64,000 nt of DNA from Candidatus Gastranaerophilales bacterium (GCA_944322755.1 CALUPY010000003.1:1-64000); one strand, 5' to 3'; shown: positions 16,983 through 26,297, counted from the stretch's first letter. A program made the numbers and translations. Notes: a model not told the origin generated them from the sequence alone.

Positions 16983-17571
16983 GACTTTTTACCTTCTTTA
17001 ATAAAGTACTTTGCTGTTCGTTTACATCGTCCATAAATGTGTTTATCTCACTGAGTTCTTTAGGATTTTTTATAAATGTTTTTAATGCGGCAACTGTTCT
17101 GTCATTAGCCATTTTCATAAATCCTGTTGACATAAGAACAAGATTCTGGGCTATGACGGTCTGGTTTACATAAATATCCTGAACACGTCTGGGCTGTGTA
17201 ACTGTTATTATATTCTTTTTGTCCTTGGAACTTGCAGGCGTGAGCTCAAGAGATTTTGAACCGCCCATGCCCGTAAATTCGACTGTCGCAACCATGCTCT
17301 CAGGCATGTTGATATCTTTGTCAGTAATAATAAAACTTACAAAAACATCGTCGTCGTTAATTAGCGAAATTCCGGATACGTAACCTATCTGATAGCCGAG
17401 CATTTTTACGGGCGAGCCTTTTATCAGTCCGTCTACGTCGTTGAAGAACGCATAGTATGTGTAATTTTTTTTCACATAAACACTATAGCTGTAGACTCCG
17501 ATAAACAGGGCAGTAAACAGCACAAGTACCCATACTAAAAATTCTGTCAGCCATAGAGTATGTTTTTTCAT
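16966..17571 (-). CDS. MlaD/MCE-family lipid transport protein
   Basis: A 201-aa protein with one N-terminal membrane anchor (FLVWVLVLFTALFIGVYSYSVY) and one MCE domain (about 38-120), recognised by FFNDVDGLIKGSPVKMLGYQIGYVSGI. Proteins of this type form periplasmic rings that pass phospholipids between the membranes. No MlaE or MlaF partner is in the window. The gene sits between a receiver-domain protein and upp in a tightly packed run. Confidence 0.85.
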   Translation of the reverse strand: MKKHTLWLTEFLVWVLVLFTALFIGVYSYSVYVKKNYTYYAFFNDVDGLIKGSPVKMLGYQIGYVSGISLINDDDVFVSFIITDKDINMPESMVATVEFTGMGGSKSLELTPASSKDKKNIITVTQPRRVQDIYVNQTVIAQNLVLMSTGFMKMANDRTVAALKTFIKNPKELSEINTFMDDVNEQQSTLLKKVKSHENRF

Positions 17572-17602
17572 TCTTTAATTATACCAGTTTAAAAGAAAAG
17601 AG

Positions 17603-18004
17603 TCATTTTTTGTTAAGACCGAGCAAATCATTCATTGCGCACCTGTATATGTCCGGAGCTGCAACTAATGTCCTTTTTGAAAGGTATTTTACACCGAGTT
17701 TTTCAGCAATAAAGCCAATATTGTATGTAGCAGAAACGAGTAATACTGGAGTGTCTTTGTAATCATCCAGCTCTCTCATCTGCTTTACAAGCCATTCTCC
17801 AGCAAACTCGGGTATAAAATCCGATTCCATCTGCAAGTCGGTTATAACAGCGTCGTACTTTTCCTGTTTTAAACAGTTTAGTGCAGTTCTGGCATTTTTA
17901 ACAAAACAAATCCCGTATTCGTCTTTTCCAAAGTATTCCTCTAGGAGTGTTTTTTGTAAACACAGCCAATCTTGATTATCTTCTGCAAGTAAAATTTTAA
18001 TCAT
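17603..18004 (-). CDS. Stand-alone receiver-domain (CheY-like) response regulator
   Basis: A 133-aa protein consisting of a receiver domain only: acidic pair in LLAEDN, phosphoacceptor Asp56 in VITDLQM, the switch residue in VLLVSAT and Lys110 in KYLSKR. I start at the ATG at 18004 (MIKILLAED), as the 12 upstream in-frame codons lack support. No output domain or cognate kinase is present. It is the first gene of the run that leads into mlaD and upp. Confidence 0.88.
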   Translation of the reverse strand: MIKILLAEDNQDWLCLQKTLLEEYFGKDEYGICFVKNARTALNCLKQEKYDAVITDLQMESDFIPEFAGEWLVKQMRELDDYKDTPVLLVSATYNIGFIAEKLGVKYLSKRTLVAAPDIYRCAMNDLLGLNKK

Positions 18005-18107
18005 AATTTGATTATACAAAAATAGTTGAATCATGTACACCTTATTTTATACTTTTGTGTAATTTTTTATACAAAAAAATCGGTCAATATGTTTTTGAGG
18101 CGACAAT

Positions 18108-18275
18108 ATGAAGATATTCACCGCTATTCAAAACTTAATAAACAGAATTAACGACATTGATAAGAAAACAAAAAATATGGCAAAAGAAAACAGATATTCT
18201 TCGAATCCGTTTGATTTCAGATTTGCCCGCACGTATGCGTGGGTAGAGAAGAAAAAAGATTCTAATAATCAGTGA
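18108..18275 (+). CDS. Small 55-aa basic protein, unrecognised
   Basis: MKIFTAIQNLINRINDIDKK begins a 55-codon frame with GAGG 7 nt before the ATG and a normal TGA stop. The protein is basic and helical in its first half. It is divergent from the receiver gene and its last 14 bp overlap the end of aroA on the other strand. The good ribosome site and coding-like composition make it likely real; function unknown. Confidence 0.55.
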   Translation: MKIFTAIQNLINRINDIDKKTKNMAKENRYSSNPFDFRFARTYAWVEKKKDSNNQ

Positions 18276-19548
18276 GTTCCGTCATCAGACCGAGAAACTC
18301 GGGGAATGAAATATCAACCCACTGAAATTCATTAATTTTCAGGGAGGATTCGCTGGCAAGTCCCAACACATATAGACTCATCGCCAGCCTGTGATCGTGG
18401 TAGCATTCCACATCACAGCCTCCGTTTATATTAATTTTGCCCTCTATTATCATTCCGTCCGGCGTTTCTTCAATTATAGCACCTGTCTTTTTCATTTCAT
18501 GTACAAGACACTTTATGCGGTCAGATTCTTTGTTTCTCAAATCCTGTGCGTCTTTGATGGTTGTAGTGCCCTCAGCCTGCGTGGCAAGAACAGCAATAAC
18601 AGGTATTTCGTCAATCAGCCGGGGAATAATTTCGCCCTCTATAGTAATACCTTTGAGGTTAGAATATTTTACTCTTATATCTCCGACTTCTTCATTGCAG
18701 ACGGTTTCCTGATGAAGTATTTCGATATCCGCGCCCATTTTTTGCAGAACCTCAATTATCCCCGTTCTTGTCGGATTGAGCCCGACATTTTTTATAACAA
18801 TATCAGAATCCGGAACAATTGCAGCAGCTGCCATAAAAAATGCAGCTGATGAGACATCTCCGCACACTGATATATTTTTAGGGGTAAGTTTTGATTTTCT
18901 GACAGAAACAGAAGAGCCGTTTATCTCTAAATCAGCATCAAGATACTTAAGCATTCTCTCTGTGTGGTTACGCGAAACATATTCTTCGGTTACAGTAGTT
19001 TTGCCGTCCGTATTCAAACCTGCAAGCAGAATACAGGATTTTACCTGCGCAGATGCAACAGGCGTTTTGTAATCAATAGGAAACAGCTCGACCCCTTTTA
19101 TGTACAGGGGCGCTTTAAAAGCGTTGTGCTGAATTTTTGCACCCATAAGCTCCAATGGAAGAATAATCCTCTTCATAGGTCTCTGGCTGAGGCTCAAATC
19201 ACCTGTGAGAGTGGCTGAAATCCCCTCCTGAGCAGCAAGAATTCCTGAAAAAAGCCTCATCGTCGTGCCGGAATTTCCGCAATCAAGGAGATAGTTATCG
19301 AGTTTATCTTTGAATGCGTTTTGGGCATGAATAACGACATGCTGCTCTGACGGAATCTCAATTTCACAGCCCATTTCTCTTATTATGTTCAGGGTACTGT
19401 GACAGTCGGCTCCGTTTGAAAAATTTGTAACTTCAACCGTTCCTCCCGTCAACGAGGCAAACATTGCGGCACGATGGCTTATTGATTTGTCAGAAGGTAT
19501 TGTTATAATCCCTCTGAGAGGTTTTGTGAATTTAGAAATGATGTCCAT
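18262..19548 (-). CDS. aroA: 3-phosphoshikimate 1-carboxyvinyltransferase (EPSP synthase)
   Basis: A 428-aa enzyme of the shikimate pathway that joins phosphoenolpyruvate to shikimate-3-phosphate. Motifs seen: IPSDKSISHRAAMFASL at the N terminus, LDCGNSGTTMRLFSGI, LTGDLSLSQRPMKR and near the C terminus RNKESDRI with YHDHRLAMSL. Sites are intact and the length is normal. It follows the symporter gene by 11 bp in the same direction, so the two are probably cotranscribed. Confidence 0.97.
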   Translation of the reverse strand: MDIISKFTKPLRGIITIPSDKSISHRAAMFASLTGGTVEVTNFSNGADCHSTLNIIREMGCEIEIPSEQHVVIHAQNAFKDKLDNYLLDCGNSGTTMRLFSGILAAQEGISATLTGDLSLSQRPMKRIILPLELMGAKIQHNAFKAPLYIKGVELFPIDYKTPVASAQVKSCILLAGLNTDGKTTVTEEYVSRNHTERMLKYLDADLEINGSSVSVRKSKLTPKNISVCGDVSSAAFFMAAAAIVPDSDIVIKNVGLNPTRTGIIEVLQKMGADIEILHQETVCNEEVGDIRVKYSNLKGITIEGEIIPRLIDEIPVIAVLATQAEGTTTIKDAQDLRNKESDRIKCLVHEMKKTGAIIEETPDGMIIEGKININGGCDVECYHDHRLAMSLYVLGLASESSLKINEFQWVDISFPEFLGLMTELTDY

Positions 19549-19559
19549 TAATTGTATCT

Positions 19560-20909
19560 TTATATTATATCTTTATAGGATTCTTCGCTTGTGAGCATAT
19601 CGTAGTTGAGCTCGTTTTCATTGTCAGCAATTATTGTTGCGACAACAGCGTCGCTTGTGACATTCAGCATGGTTCTGAACATATCAACGATTCTGTCCAC
19701 AGCAAACAGGAATGCAAAACCTTCTACCATCTGTGAAGTAGTCAGCCCCATTCCGTTCAGAACAAGTGCAATTGTAATAATTCCGCCTCCCGGAATACCT
19801 GCACAAGTGCTGGCTGCTACTATTGCAAGGCCTGCAATCACAAGATACATCAAAGGTTCGAGATGTATTCCATATGCCTGTGTTAAAAACAATACCGCAA
19901 CAACCTGAAAAAGTGATGTTGCATCAAAGTTCAGGGTTGCGCCGAGCGGAAGCACAAAACTGCAAACCTTGTGAGACACACCTCGTTTTTCACAGCAGGC
20001 AATAATAAGCGGCAAAGTTGCTGAACTGCTTGCCGTTCCGAAGCCGACCATCATTGCTTCCGCAATAGAGGCAAAGAACAGACGGATAGGAACTTTGCTG
20101 AATATTTTCATTATAACCGGATAAACAACGAATAATTGGATTGCAAATCCGACAAGTATTGCGAAAAAGTATTTTGTAATACTCGAGAATATAGAAAGTC
20201 CGAACGAAGATATCGCAGTGGCAGTCAGGGCAAATATACCAGGTGCAGCAAGATACATGATTCCGTCTGTGACTTTCATCGTTGCCGCAAATATCGATTC
20301 GAAAAACGAAACCACGGGTCTGTTGATTTCTCCGACTTTTGAAAGCGCTATTGCAAATATCATTACAAAAACGACTATCGGTATCATATCACCAGTAGAA
20401 AAAGCTTCCATCGGGTTTGCCGGTATTATATTTAAGAAAATATTTGAAAGATGGTCTTTTTGATCCTGAATAGCTGCTTCAACAGTAGCTTGTGAAGAAA
20501 GTGCAGCCTGTTCGCTGATAAAAGACTGAACCCCCACGCCCGGTTTTACAGCCAGAGCCAGCACACCGCCGATTGTTACTGCTGTAAGGGATATAAGAGT
20601 GTAATAGAAAATCATTTTTTTACCGAACGAGGCAAGCTGTTTGTTGTCTCCTATACTCGATATCCCGATCACTATTGCCGAGAATATCAAAGGTATAATT
20701 ATCATCTGAATAAGTCTGATGAAGGCCTGCCCTATAAAATTCAGCACGCTGTACAATATGTTATATGCAACACTTCCCTCTGGAGTTCCGGCATGCTGGG
20801 TGTGCATTAATATACCTATCAGCACACCGGCAATTAAGCCGAAGAAGATATGTCCGTTTCTTTTAATACCCAGTCCCAGGGCAATCAGTATCTGCATATG
20901 TAGCTTCAT
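19560..20909 (-). CDS. Dicarboxylate/amino acid:cation symporter (DAACS, GltP/DctA type)
   Basis: A 449-aa inner-membrane carrier with the family pattern: hydrophobic helices throughout, the serine-rich re-entrant loop GFGTASSSATLPL, the substrate-site motif LPLGATLNFDATSLFQ and the second hairpin GIPGGGIITIALVLNGMGL followed by VDRIVDMFRTMLNVTSDA. Likely substrates are glutamate, aspartate or C4-dicarboxylates, with Na+ or H+. A TATA-rich element precedes it. Confidence 0.93.
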   Translation of the reverse strand: MKLHMQILIALGLGIKRNGHIFFGLIAGVLIGILMHTQHAGTPEGSVAYNILYSVLNFIGQAFIRLIQMIIIPLIFSAIVIGISSIGDNKQLASFGKKMIFYYTLISLTAVTIGGVLALAVKPGVGVQSFISEQAALSSQATVEAAIQDQKDHLSNIFLNIIPANPMEAFSTGDMIPIVVFVMIFAIALSKVGEINRPVVSFFESIFAATMKVTDGIMYLAAPGIFALTATAISSFGLSIFSSITKYFFAILVGFAIQLFVVYPVIMKIFSKVPIRLFFASIAEAMMVGFGTASSSATLPLIIACCEKRGVSHKVCSFVLPLGATLNFDATSLFQVVAVLFLTQAYGIHLEPLMYLVIAGLAIVAASTCAGIPGGGIITIALVLNGMGLTTSQMVEGFAFLFAVDRIVDMFRTMLNVTSDAVVATIIADNENELNYDMLTSEESYKDII

Positions 20910-20919
20910 GTTTCTATCC

Positions 20920-20950
20920 TTTTCTAACTCTTATATATAACTGTATCTTT
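20920..20950 (-). promoter_or_regulatory. TATA-rich shared element before the symporter
   Basis: Minus strand GATACAGTTATATATAAGAG lies just before the symporter start and resembles the elements at 40179-40215, 41761-41790, 51317-51346 and 31824-31855. Probably promoter sequence. Confidence 0.4.
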
Positions 20951-21022
20951 TCAGACAAGTACAATAATTCTACTATTTTTTGTGCAATAACACAACAATC
21001 TTGTATATGATAAGATATTTTT

Positions 21023-22354
21023 ATGGAAAATTTAATCAAAACTGCACTAAAAAAACTTTGCAAAAATGCAAATATAATATATGACAAAAACCTCTATGAC
21101 AGACTTATCCGCCTGAAGGCTTCAACAAAAAGCCAGAGTTTAAAAAATAAAATCTCTTATATTTTAAAAAATATTAACCTTGCTTTTGAAATAGAGCGTC
21201 CGATGTGTCAGGATACGGGCTCTGTCATTGTTTTTTTCAAAATAGGCACAAATTCAAACTATGCCGGAATAAATTTCAATGCCCTTGCAAATTCTGCAGT
21301 AAAAGAGGCATACGAGGAAAATTATTTCAGAAAATCAATTGTTAAAAATGCCCTCTCTAAGCGCACAAATACGAACACTAACACACCCTGCGAAGTTTAT
21401 ATTGAATTTGAAGATTCAGATGAAATAAAAATAGATGTTCTTGTAAAAGGTGCAGGCTCGGAAAACATGAGTGCCGTGAAAATGTTCCCGCCATCTGCCG
21501 CACAGTCAGAGATTTTTGATTTTATTAACGGAGTAATAAATACCGCAGGTGAAAAGGCATGCCCGCCTGTTGTTGCTGGGGTAGGAATAGGCGGAACGCT
21601 CGACGGAGCTGTTCTTCTTTCAAAAAAGGCGTTTTTTGATTGCAACGAACCGGAATTTTGCAAGGAATTTCTTGATTACGCAAAAAATGAAAATATTCTG
21701 GATGTCAGAACCTGTTCATCATTCTCGCATATTGCATCGCTTCCAGTTGCTGTCAGCTTAAACTGCCACTGTACAAGACATGCTTCCTGCGTCATTAAAA
21801 AAGATGAAGTTGTTTATGACAGCGAACCTCCTGCATTTAAGAACATTGAACTAAAAAATCATGCAAAAGAAGTTTTTGCCGCAGATATTGAAACTGTAAG
21901 AAATTTGAAACCCGGAGAAGAAATACTTTTAACCGGCGAGATTCTCACAGCGCGGGATGCTGCTCACAAACGGCTGTTTCAAATGATGAAAAATGCACAG
22001 CAGCTGCCGTTTGAATTAAAGGACAAAATTATTTTTTATGCGGGCCCGTGTCCTGCAAAAGAAAATGAAATATCAGGCCCGACAGGCCCTACAACAGCCT
22101 ACCGGATGGATAAATACTGTGAAGATTTCTATAGCTCGGGAGTCCTTGCCACAATCGGAAAAGGAGAACGCTCAAAAGAAGCGGAGTATGCAATAAAAAA
22201 ATATAAAGGAAAGTACTTCACAGCCATAGGCGGGATTTCCTGCGTGCTTGCGCAGTGCGTAAAATCATCGCGCACAGTTGCATTTGAAGATTTGGGAACA
22301 GAGGCTGTCAGATGTCTTTATGTTGAAAAGCTGCCGGTCACGGTTGGTATTTAA
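21023..22354 (+). CDS. Class I fumarate hydratase, alpha and beta parts fused
   Basis: A 443-aa iron-sulfur hydro-lyase interconverting fumarate and malate. The alpha part (to about 275) has PMCQDTGSVIVFFKIG, ACPPVVAGVGIGGT and the cysteine-rich NCHCTRHASC. The beta part has LLTGEILTARDAAHKR, SGPTGPTTAYRMD and a C-terminal VAFEDLGTEAVRCLYVEKLPV. Cys residues for a 4Fe-4S cluster are present. It is oxygen-sensitive in other anaerobes. Tartrate dehydratase is a close alternative. Transcribed alone. Confidence 0.92.
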   Translation: MENLIKTALKKLCKNANIIYDKNLYDRLIRLKASTKSQSLKNKISYILKNINLAFEIERPMCQDTGSVIVFFKIGTNSNYAGINFNALANSAVKEAYEENYFRKSIVKNALSKRTNTNTNTPCEVYIEFEDSDEIKIDVLVKGAGSENMSAVKMFPPSAAQSEIFDFINGVINTAGEKACPPVVAGVGIGGTLDGAVLLSKKAFFDCNEPEFCKEFLDYAKNENILDVRTCSSFSHIASLPVAVSLNCHCTRHASCVIKKDEVVYDSEPPAFKNIELKNHAKEVFAADIETVRNLKPGEEILLTGEILTARDAAHKRLFQMMKNAQQLPFELKDKIIFYAGPCPAKENEISGPTGPTTAYRMDKYCEDFYSSGVLATIGKGERSKEAEYAIKKYKGKYFTAIGGISCVLAQCVKSSRTVAFEDLGTEAVRCLYVEKLPVTVGI

Positions 22355-22430
22355 TTTACAAAACGTCTAATAACACTCTTTGAGACTTATATACAACTTT
22401 ACTCTAAATATGTGCAAAATAGTGCTATAA

Positions 22431-22545
22431 TGTCATTCCGAACTTGTTTCGGAATCTTACCGTTGATAAGCTCCTGTGCAAAACCGGACATATTGCACGT
22501 AATCAAAGATTTCGGCAAAAGCAGTCAAACTGCTTCAGGGTGACA
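22431..22545. repeat. Dispersed palindromic intergenic element
   Basis: TGTCATTCCGAA opens and TGACA closes a 115-bp element with two hairpins (CCGAA/TTCGG at 22438-22452; AAGCAGT/ACTGCTT at 22519-22535). It carries the words gaatcttacc and cttcagggtgaca, which recur in the cluster at 57-325. This is the main content of the 317-bp gap between fumarase and ribH. Confidence 0.6.
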
Positions 22546-22671
22546 ATTTTGGCTTTTTTTAGTGTAAACTGCTATATAAATCCCTTTATTTTGTACTTTT
22601 ATTTTTAATCTTTGTATTATAAAATTTAAAATAATAAATAAGTAAATAACAAGAGAAAGTTGAGGGAAATT

Positions 22672-23136
22672 ATGGCAAATATAATACAAGGACAGCTTGT
22701 CACTCAGGGAGAAAAATTTTGTATTGTTATTTCAAGGTTCAACGAGTTTATCGGTTCAAAACTTCTCTCAGGTGCTATCGACGAGCTTGTACGCCACGGG
22801 GTCAGTGAGAGCGATATTGACGTAATCTGGACACCAGGCGCTTTTGAAATACCGCTTATTGCAAAAAAAGCAGCGGAAACAAAAAAATATGATGCAATCA
22901 TAACTCTGGGCGCAATCATACGCGGTGCAACAAGCCACTACGATTTTGTCGCAGCTGAGCTGTCAAAGGGCATTGCGAATGTATCTTTGTCCACCGGTGT
23001 ACCTGTTTTGTTCGGTGTTTTAACAACAGAAAATATAGAACAGGCAATAGAACGTGCAGGCACAAAAGCGGGCAACAAAGGCGCTGATGCTGCAAAAGCT
23101 GCCATTGAAATGGCAAATCTCGCAAAACAGTTTTAA
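22672..23136 (+). CDS. ribH: 6,7-dimethyl-8-ribityllumazine synthase
   Basis: A 154-aa enzyme for the penultimate step of riboflavin synthesis, condensing the ribBA product DHBP with the pyrimidine intermediate. Motifs: [43 protein letters not shown] with catalytic His, and [16 protein letters not shown] start at the ATG at 22672 (MANIIQ), as GAGGG lies 5 nt before it; an upstream TTG would overlap that site. Followed after 27 bp by an MFS gene. Confidence 0.97.
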   Translation: MANIIQGQLVTQGEKFCIVISRFNEFIGSKLLSGAIDELVRHGVSESDIDVIWTPGAFEIPLIAKKAAETKKYDAIITLGAIIRGATSHYDFVAAELSKGIANVSLSTGVPVLFGVLTTENIEQAIERAGTKAGNKGADAAKAAIEMANLAKQF

Positions 23137-23163
23137 TAAAAAAACAAAAACGGGAAAAGGGCA

Positions 23164-24339
23164 ATGGAAAAAAGAACACTTTTTAAAAATTTCAGGTTTT
23201 ACGGCTTATTTTTTGCGCAGCTGCTATCTCATTTTGCAGACGCAATAAGCATGTTCCTTCTCGGAACATTTCTTGTGACCATATCCGAAAGTGTCGGAAA
23301 ATCTATTGCCGCCGCGTTTCTTGCTTTTTTAATTCCCCAGCTGATATTTGCACCTCTGGGCGGAGCATTATGCGAAAAATTTTCCAAAAAGCTTATACTT
23401 GCGCTTAGCTGCTTGTTCAGATTTTTTGCGCTGCTTGTAGTTGCCGTATGTTTGGAAAAACTCGACCATGCTGGAGTATTCGCATGCGCCGCAGTTATAG
23501 GCACTTTTGCTTCCTTTTTCTATCCTGCAAAAATGTCTGCTGTTCCTGACATTGTAAAAAGCAGCCAGCTTAAATATTCAAACGCTTTTCTTTCCACAAC
23601 CGCAATGACAGCGCTTTTGCTCGGTACTCTCGGGGCAAACTGTCTGTGGATGTGCGGAAAACAGGCTGCATTCGGCATTGTTTGCGCAATGTATTTTATT
23701 GCAGGACTTTTAGTTCTGGTTGTAAATGTTTCAAAAAAGAATAATATACAGCAGGGAATTATTGATTATTTAAAAACTCATAAAAAAGCTTTGTTTATTG
23801 TTCTGTCTGTATTATTTTTGCAGTTCAATACAGCAATTGTGCTGAATATATTTAATGCAATGATGACAGATTTTTACGGGCTGGGTGTACTGGATTTAAC
23901 TGTGCTTCGCACGTTTCTGGGTCTGGGATTGATTTTCGGAGCGCTATTAGTGCTTTTGCTGTCAAAATTTGTTAAAGCCAAAAAAATGTTAACCGGTTCA
24001 GCTATTTTTTTCGCAATACTCTGCATTGGTACGCTGCTTTGTACAAATGCAATAATTTCTTGTATCTGGGTGTTCCTGACCGGACTGGTTTCTGCTATAG
24101 TGATAACACTGCTTGATACATGTGCCCAGAAAATACTTCCCTCAGGCTTAAGAGGCGGACTGTTCGGTATAACAGCAGCCTTAAATGCATTGGTTTTTAT
24201 AGCGGGAACACTAATTGTTGCAAACTTGGTCGGGTTTGTTAACCCGCTTGAAACATTTAAATCAGCAGGCGTTTTTGCTTTTATCTTAATGATTGTCTTC
24301 TTTATTGTTTTACACAGCATTAGAGCAAAAAAGCACTAA
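23164..24339 (+). CDS. MFS transporter
   Basis: A 391-aa protein with 12 predicted membrane helices of the major facilitator superfamily, MFS_3/LplT-like. The short loop LGGALCEKFSKKLIL after helix 2 matches the family's conserved G-x-x-x-D-x-x-x-R-R/K loop in position. The second half starts near KTHKKALFIVLSVLFL. Substrate unknown; lysophospholipid or drug export are possibilities. It probably shares a transcript with ribH and meets the exonuclease gene tail to tail. Confidence 0.88.
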   Translation: MEKRTLFKNFRFYGLFFAQLLSHFADAISMFLLGTFLVTISESVGKSIAAAFLAFLIPQLIFAPLGGALCEKFSKKLILALSCLFRFFALLVVAVCLEKLDHAGVFACAAVIGTFASFFYPAKMSAVPDIVKSSQLKYSNAFLSTTAMTALLLGTLGANCLWMCGKQAAFGIVCAMYFIAGLLVLVVNVSKKNNIQQGIIDYLKTHKKALFIVLSVLFLQFNTAIVLNIFNAMMTDFYGLGVLDLTVLRTFLGLGLIFGALLVLLLSKFVKAKKMLTGSAIFFAILCIGTLLCTNAIISCIWVFLTGLVSAIVITLLDTCAQKILPSGLRGGLFGITAALNALVFIAGTLIVANLVGFVNPLETFKSAGVFAFILMIVFFIVLHSIRAKKH

Positions 24340-24375
24340 ACAGCAGCCTTGCATTTTCGTTTAAAATAGCGCATA

Positions 24376-25296
24376 TTAATGTCTGTCTGGTTTTTGGATT
24401 TGGATATTTCTTGTTTCAGAAAATTCACAACGTGCTTCTTTGAGCTTTTCTCTGGTTTCTTCATCAAGGCTCTGGCTGGAAGCAAGCCTGTCCACAAAAC
24501 CGTTGTTGAGTTTTACGGCTTTGGGCAGAGCGCCTATTTCATCAAGAATATCTTTAATTTTTACAAAATCGTATCCGAAACTCTGTTTTGACTGGTAAAT
24601 AAGAGTTTCGCCCGTGACTGCCGTGACAGGTTCTCCGCCTTCTTCAAAATATATTTTAAAAATGGAACGTAAATCCTGAAGCTCTGACTGCATAGTTTGA
24701 ACAGCCTGCTGAATGCGAATATAGCGCTCAAACAAATATTCTATATTTTCAACCTGTTTTAACTGCCAGTCATATTTTTTGTCATAAAGTTTTTTGAGTT
24801 TCGGATATGCCTGCGCAAGCCCGATTGTGTCAGCCATTGCACGATGGCGTGTATCGAATTTTACATCGAATTTGTTCATTAAATTCTCGAGCCCGTGAGA
24901 TTCCAAATCCGGATAAACCTCTTTGAAAAGCATCTGGGAGTCGATTCTGGTGTTTGTAATAGGTTTATTGTAAAGACGTTTCGATGCTTCGTTAATGAAG
25001 TTGTAGTCAAAAATCGCATTGTGCGCAACAATCGGATAGTCGCCGATAAATTCAAGAATTTTGGGCATGACTTCGTCTTCCGTCGGAGCATCTGCGACCA
25101 TCTCCTGCGTAATTCCATGAACAGCCATGCTCGATTTTCTGATATGCTGCTTCGGATTTATCAGGGTTTCATACTTATCTTTAATCTTTCCGTTCTCAAG
25201 CCTCACGGCAGCGAACTCAATCATTCTCTCTTTGGTATAGTCCAGACCTGTGGTTTCTACGTCCAGAACTATTTCTATAACTTTTTTTCTTGGCAT
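24376..25296 (-). CDS. DnaQ-family 3'-5' exonuclease
   Basis: A 306-aa protein with a DEDDh exonuclease domain in its N-terminal 175 residues: ExoI IVLDVETTGLD, ExoII PIVAHNAIFDYNFI and ExoIII HRAMADTIGLA with the catalytic His. The C-terminal 130 residues are helical and not recognised. It may be a DNA polymerase III epsilon-type proofreading subunit or a stand-alone nuclease. The start used is the ATG at 25296, preceded by GAGGAA; the upstream TTG would place the SD inside the gene. Confidence 0.88.
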   Translation of the reverse strand: MPRKKVIEIVLDVETTGLDYTKERMIEFAAVRLENGKIKDKYETLINPKQHIRKSSMAVHGITQEMVADAPTEDEVMPKILEFIGDYPIVAHNAIFDYNFINEASKRLYNKPITNTRIDSQMLFKEVYPDLESHGLENLMNKFDVKFDTRHRAMADTIGLAQAYPKLKKLYDKKYDWQLKQVENIEYLFERYIRIQQAVQTMQSELQDLRSIFKIYFEEGGEPVTAVTGETLIYQSKQSFGYDFVKIKDILDEIGALPKAVKLNNGFVDRLASSQSLDEETREKLKEARCEFSETRNIQIQKPDRH

Positions 25297-25317
25297 TCTT
25301 CTATTCCTCAAAATTAT

Positions 25318-25346
25318 ATTATCATAAACAATACTCGATTAGCCAA
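25318..25346 (-). promoter_or_regulatory. Predicted promoter of the exonuclease gene
   Basis: Minus strand TTGGCT (25341-25346), 17-nt spacer, GATAAT (25318-25323), about 22 nt before the ATG. Confidence 0.5.
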
Positions 25347-25392
25347 TTTAAAAAAATTGTTTAACATAAAAAATAAAAATGTGAGATGTAAA

Positions 25393-25591
25393 GTTAGAAT
25401 TAACACTCTAAAAATTCAATAATACCGGCAAAAAATCCGAAAATGGTCTCAGGACTTGATTTTTGTTTTTTTTGTAATATTATGTTTAAGAGCATTGAGT
25501 TTATCTCAGCTTCCGGACTAAATCGAACGTCAAAACGATTGAAAACGGAAAATGTTCGCGGGGGGTTACCCCGGGTGTTAATTCTAACCCC
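25393..25591 (+). ncRNA. Structured 5' leader of the lytic transglycosylase (candidate switch)
   Basis: GTTAGAATTAACAC (25393-25406) is perfectly complementary to GTGTTAATTCTAAC (25575-25588), so the ends of a 196-nt segment can pair. Inside lies a nested stem TTCCG/CGGAA with AATCG/CGATT. The 3' arm can instead pair locally, GGGGTTA (25562-25568) with TAACCCC (25585-25591), or GGGG with CCCC. The alternative helices exclude each other, as in riboswitches and attenuators. The SD of the gene lies 20 nt further on. It is not a known class to my eye. Confidence 0.45.
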
Positions 25592-25621
25592 GTATAAGTT
25601 ACAACAACAGAGGATTTTCAT

Positions 25622-26227
25622 TTGATTAGAAAGTTACTGACACTAACCTTACTATTCATGTTATGCATTATTGCAAGTCCACAAAAAGCAAACTCAGCAC
25701 CGGCATCGAAAGTAACAGTGAAAGAATACATTGTTAAACATTCGATTGAAATGGGCATTGATCCCGCTTTGGGCTTGAGCATAGCGAAAATGGAGTCAGG
25801 TTTTGTCCACGAAAAAAGAAGTCCCTACGGTGCTGTAGGCGTGTTTCAGCTTTTGCCTTCCACAGCAAAAAGAATAGGCTACAATCCCTATTCGCTCTCA
25901 GGCAATATTCAGGGCGGACTCGCTTACTACAAAATGATGTATGAAATGTTCGGCTCAATGGAGCTTGCTCTTGCAGCATACAATGCAGGGCCGGGCAACG
26001 TAAGCAAGTACAAAGGTGTTCCGCCGTTTGCGGAAACAAAAAGATTCGTCAGAGGTATCATGAATGAATACCAGATGCAAAAAGCAAATCCCGATCCGGC
26101 AATCGCAAAATACCAGACAAACAAACCGTCTTTGATGATTGACCGCTCGGCTAACGTATTGAAACAGGTTAACAATGAATATTTCATTACTGATTTGCCT
26201 TTTGTCAGCCTGACTGAATCTATTTAA
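25622..26227 (+). CDS. Lytic transglycosylase, SLT domain, exported
   Basis: A 201-aa peptidoglycan lyase. A signal peptide (MIRKLLTLTLLFMLCIIASP, cleavage likely after NSA) is followed by a compact Slt70-type domain: catalytic Glu in IAKMESGF, then GAVGVFQLLPSTAKRIG and LALAAYNAGPGNVSKY. It would cleave glycan strands in the periplasm. Start is TTG with GAGG 8 nt upstream. A 230-nt structured leader precedes it and an intrinsic terminator follows 45 bp after the stop. Confidence 0.93.
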   Translation: MIRKLLTLTLLFMLCIIASPQKANSAPASKVTVKEYIVKHSIEMGIDPALGLSIAKMESGFVHEKRSPYGAVGVFQLLPSTAKRIGYNPYSLSGNIQGGLAYYKMMYEMFGSMELALAAYNAGPGNVSKYKGVPPFAETKRFVRGIMNEYQMQKANPDPAIAKYQTNKPSLMIDRSANVLKQVNNEYFITDLPFVSLTESI

Positions 26228-26270
26228 AAAAACTAAAAATTACGTAAAATTATGTACTTTACGAGTGAAA

Positions 26271-26297
26271 AGACCGCATGCAGTGCGGCCTTTTTGC
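26271..26297 (+). terminator. Intrinsic terminator of the lytic transglycosylase
   Basis: CCGCA and TGCGG form the stem core of gaccgcatgcagtgcggcc, followed by TTTTT. Confidence 0.8.

Noticed and set aside
25393-25621. c-di-AMP (ydaO/yuaA) riboswitch before the lytic transglycosylase
   Set aside because: The gcggggggttacccc...gggtgttaattc core looked similar and the target gene fits, but the conserved 3' block (cagctaacctcgtaagc-like) and the matching 5' end are missing.
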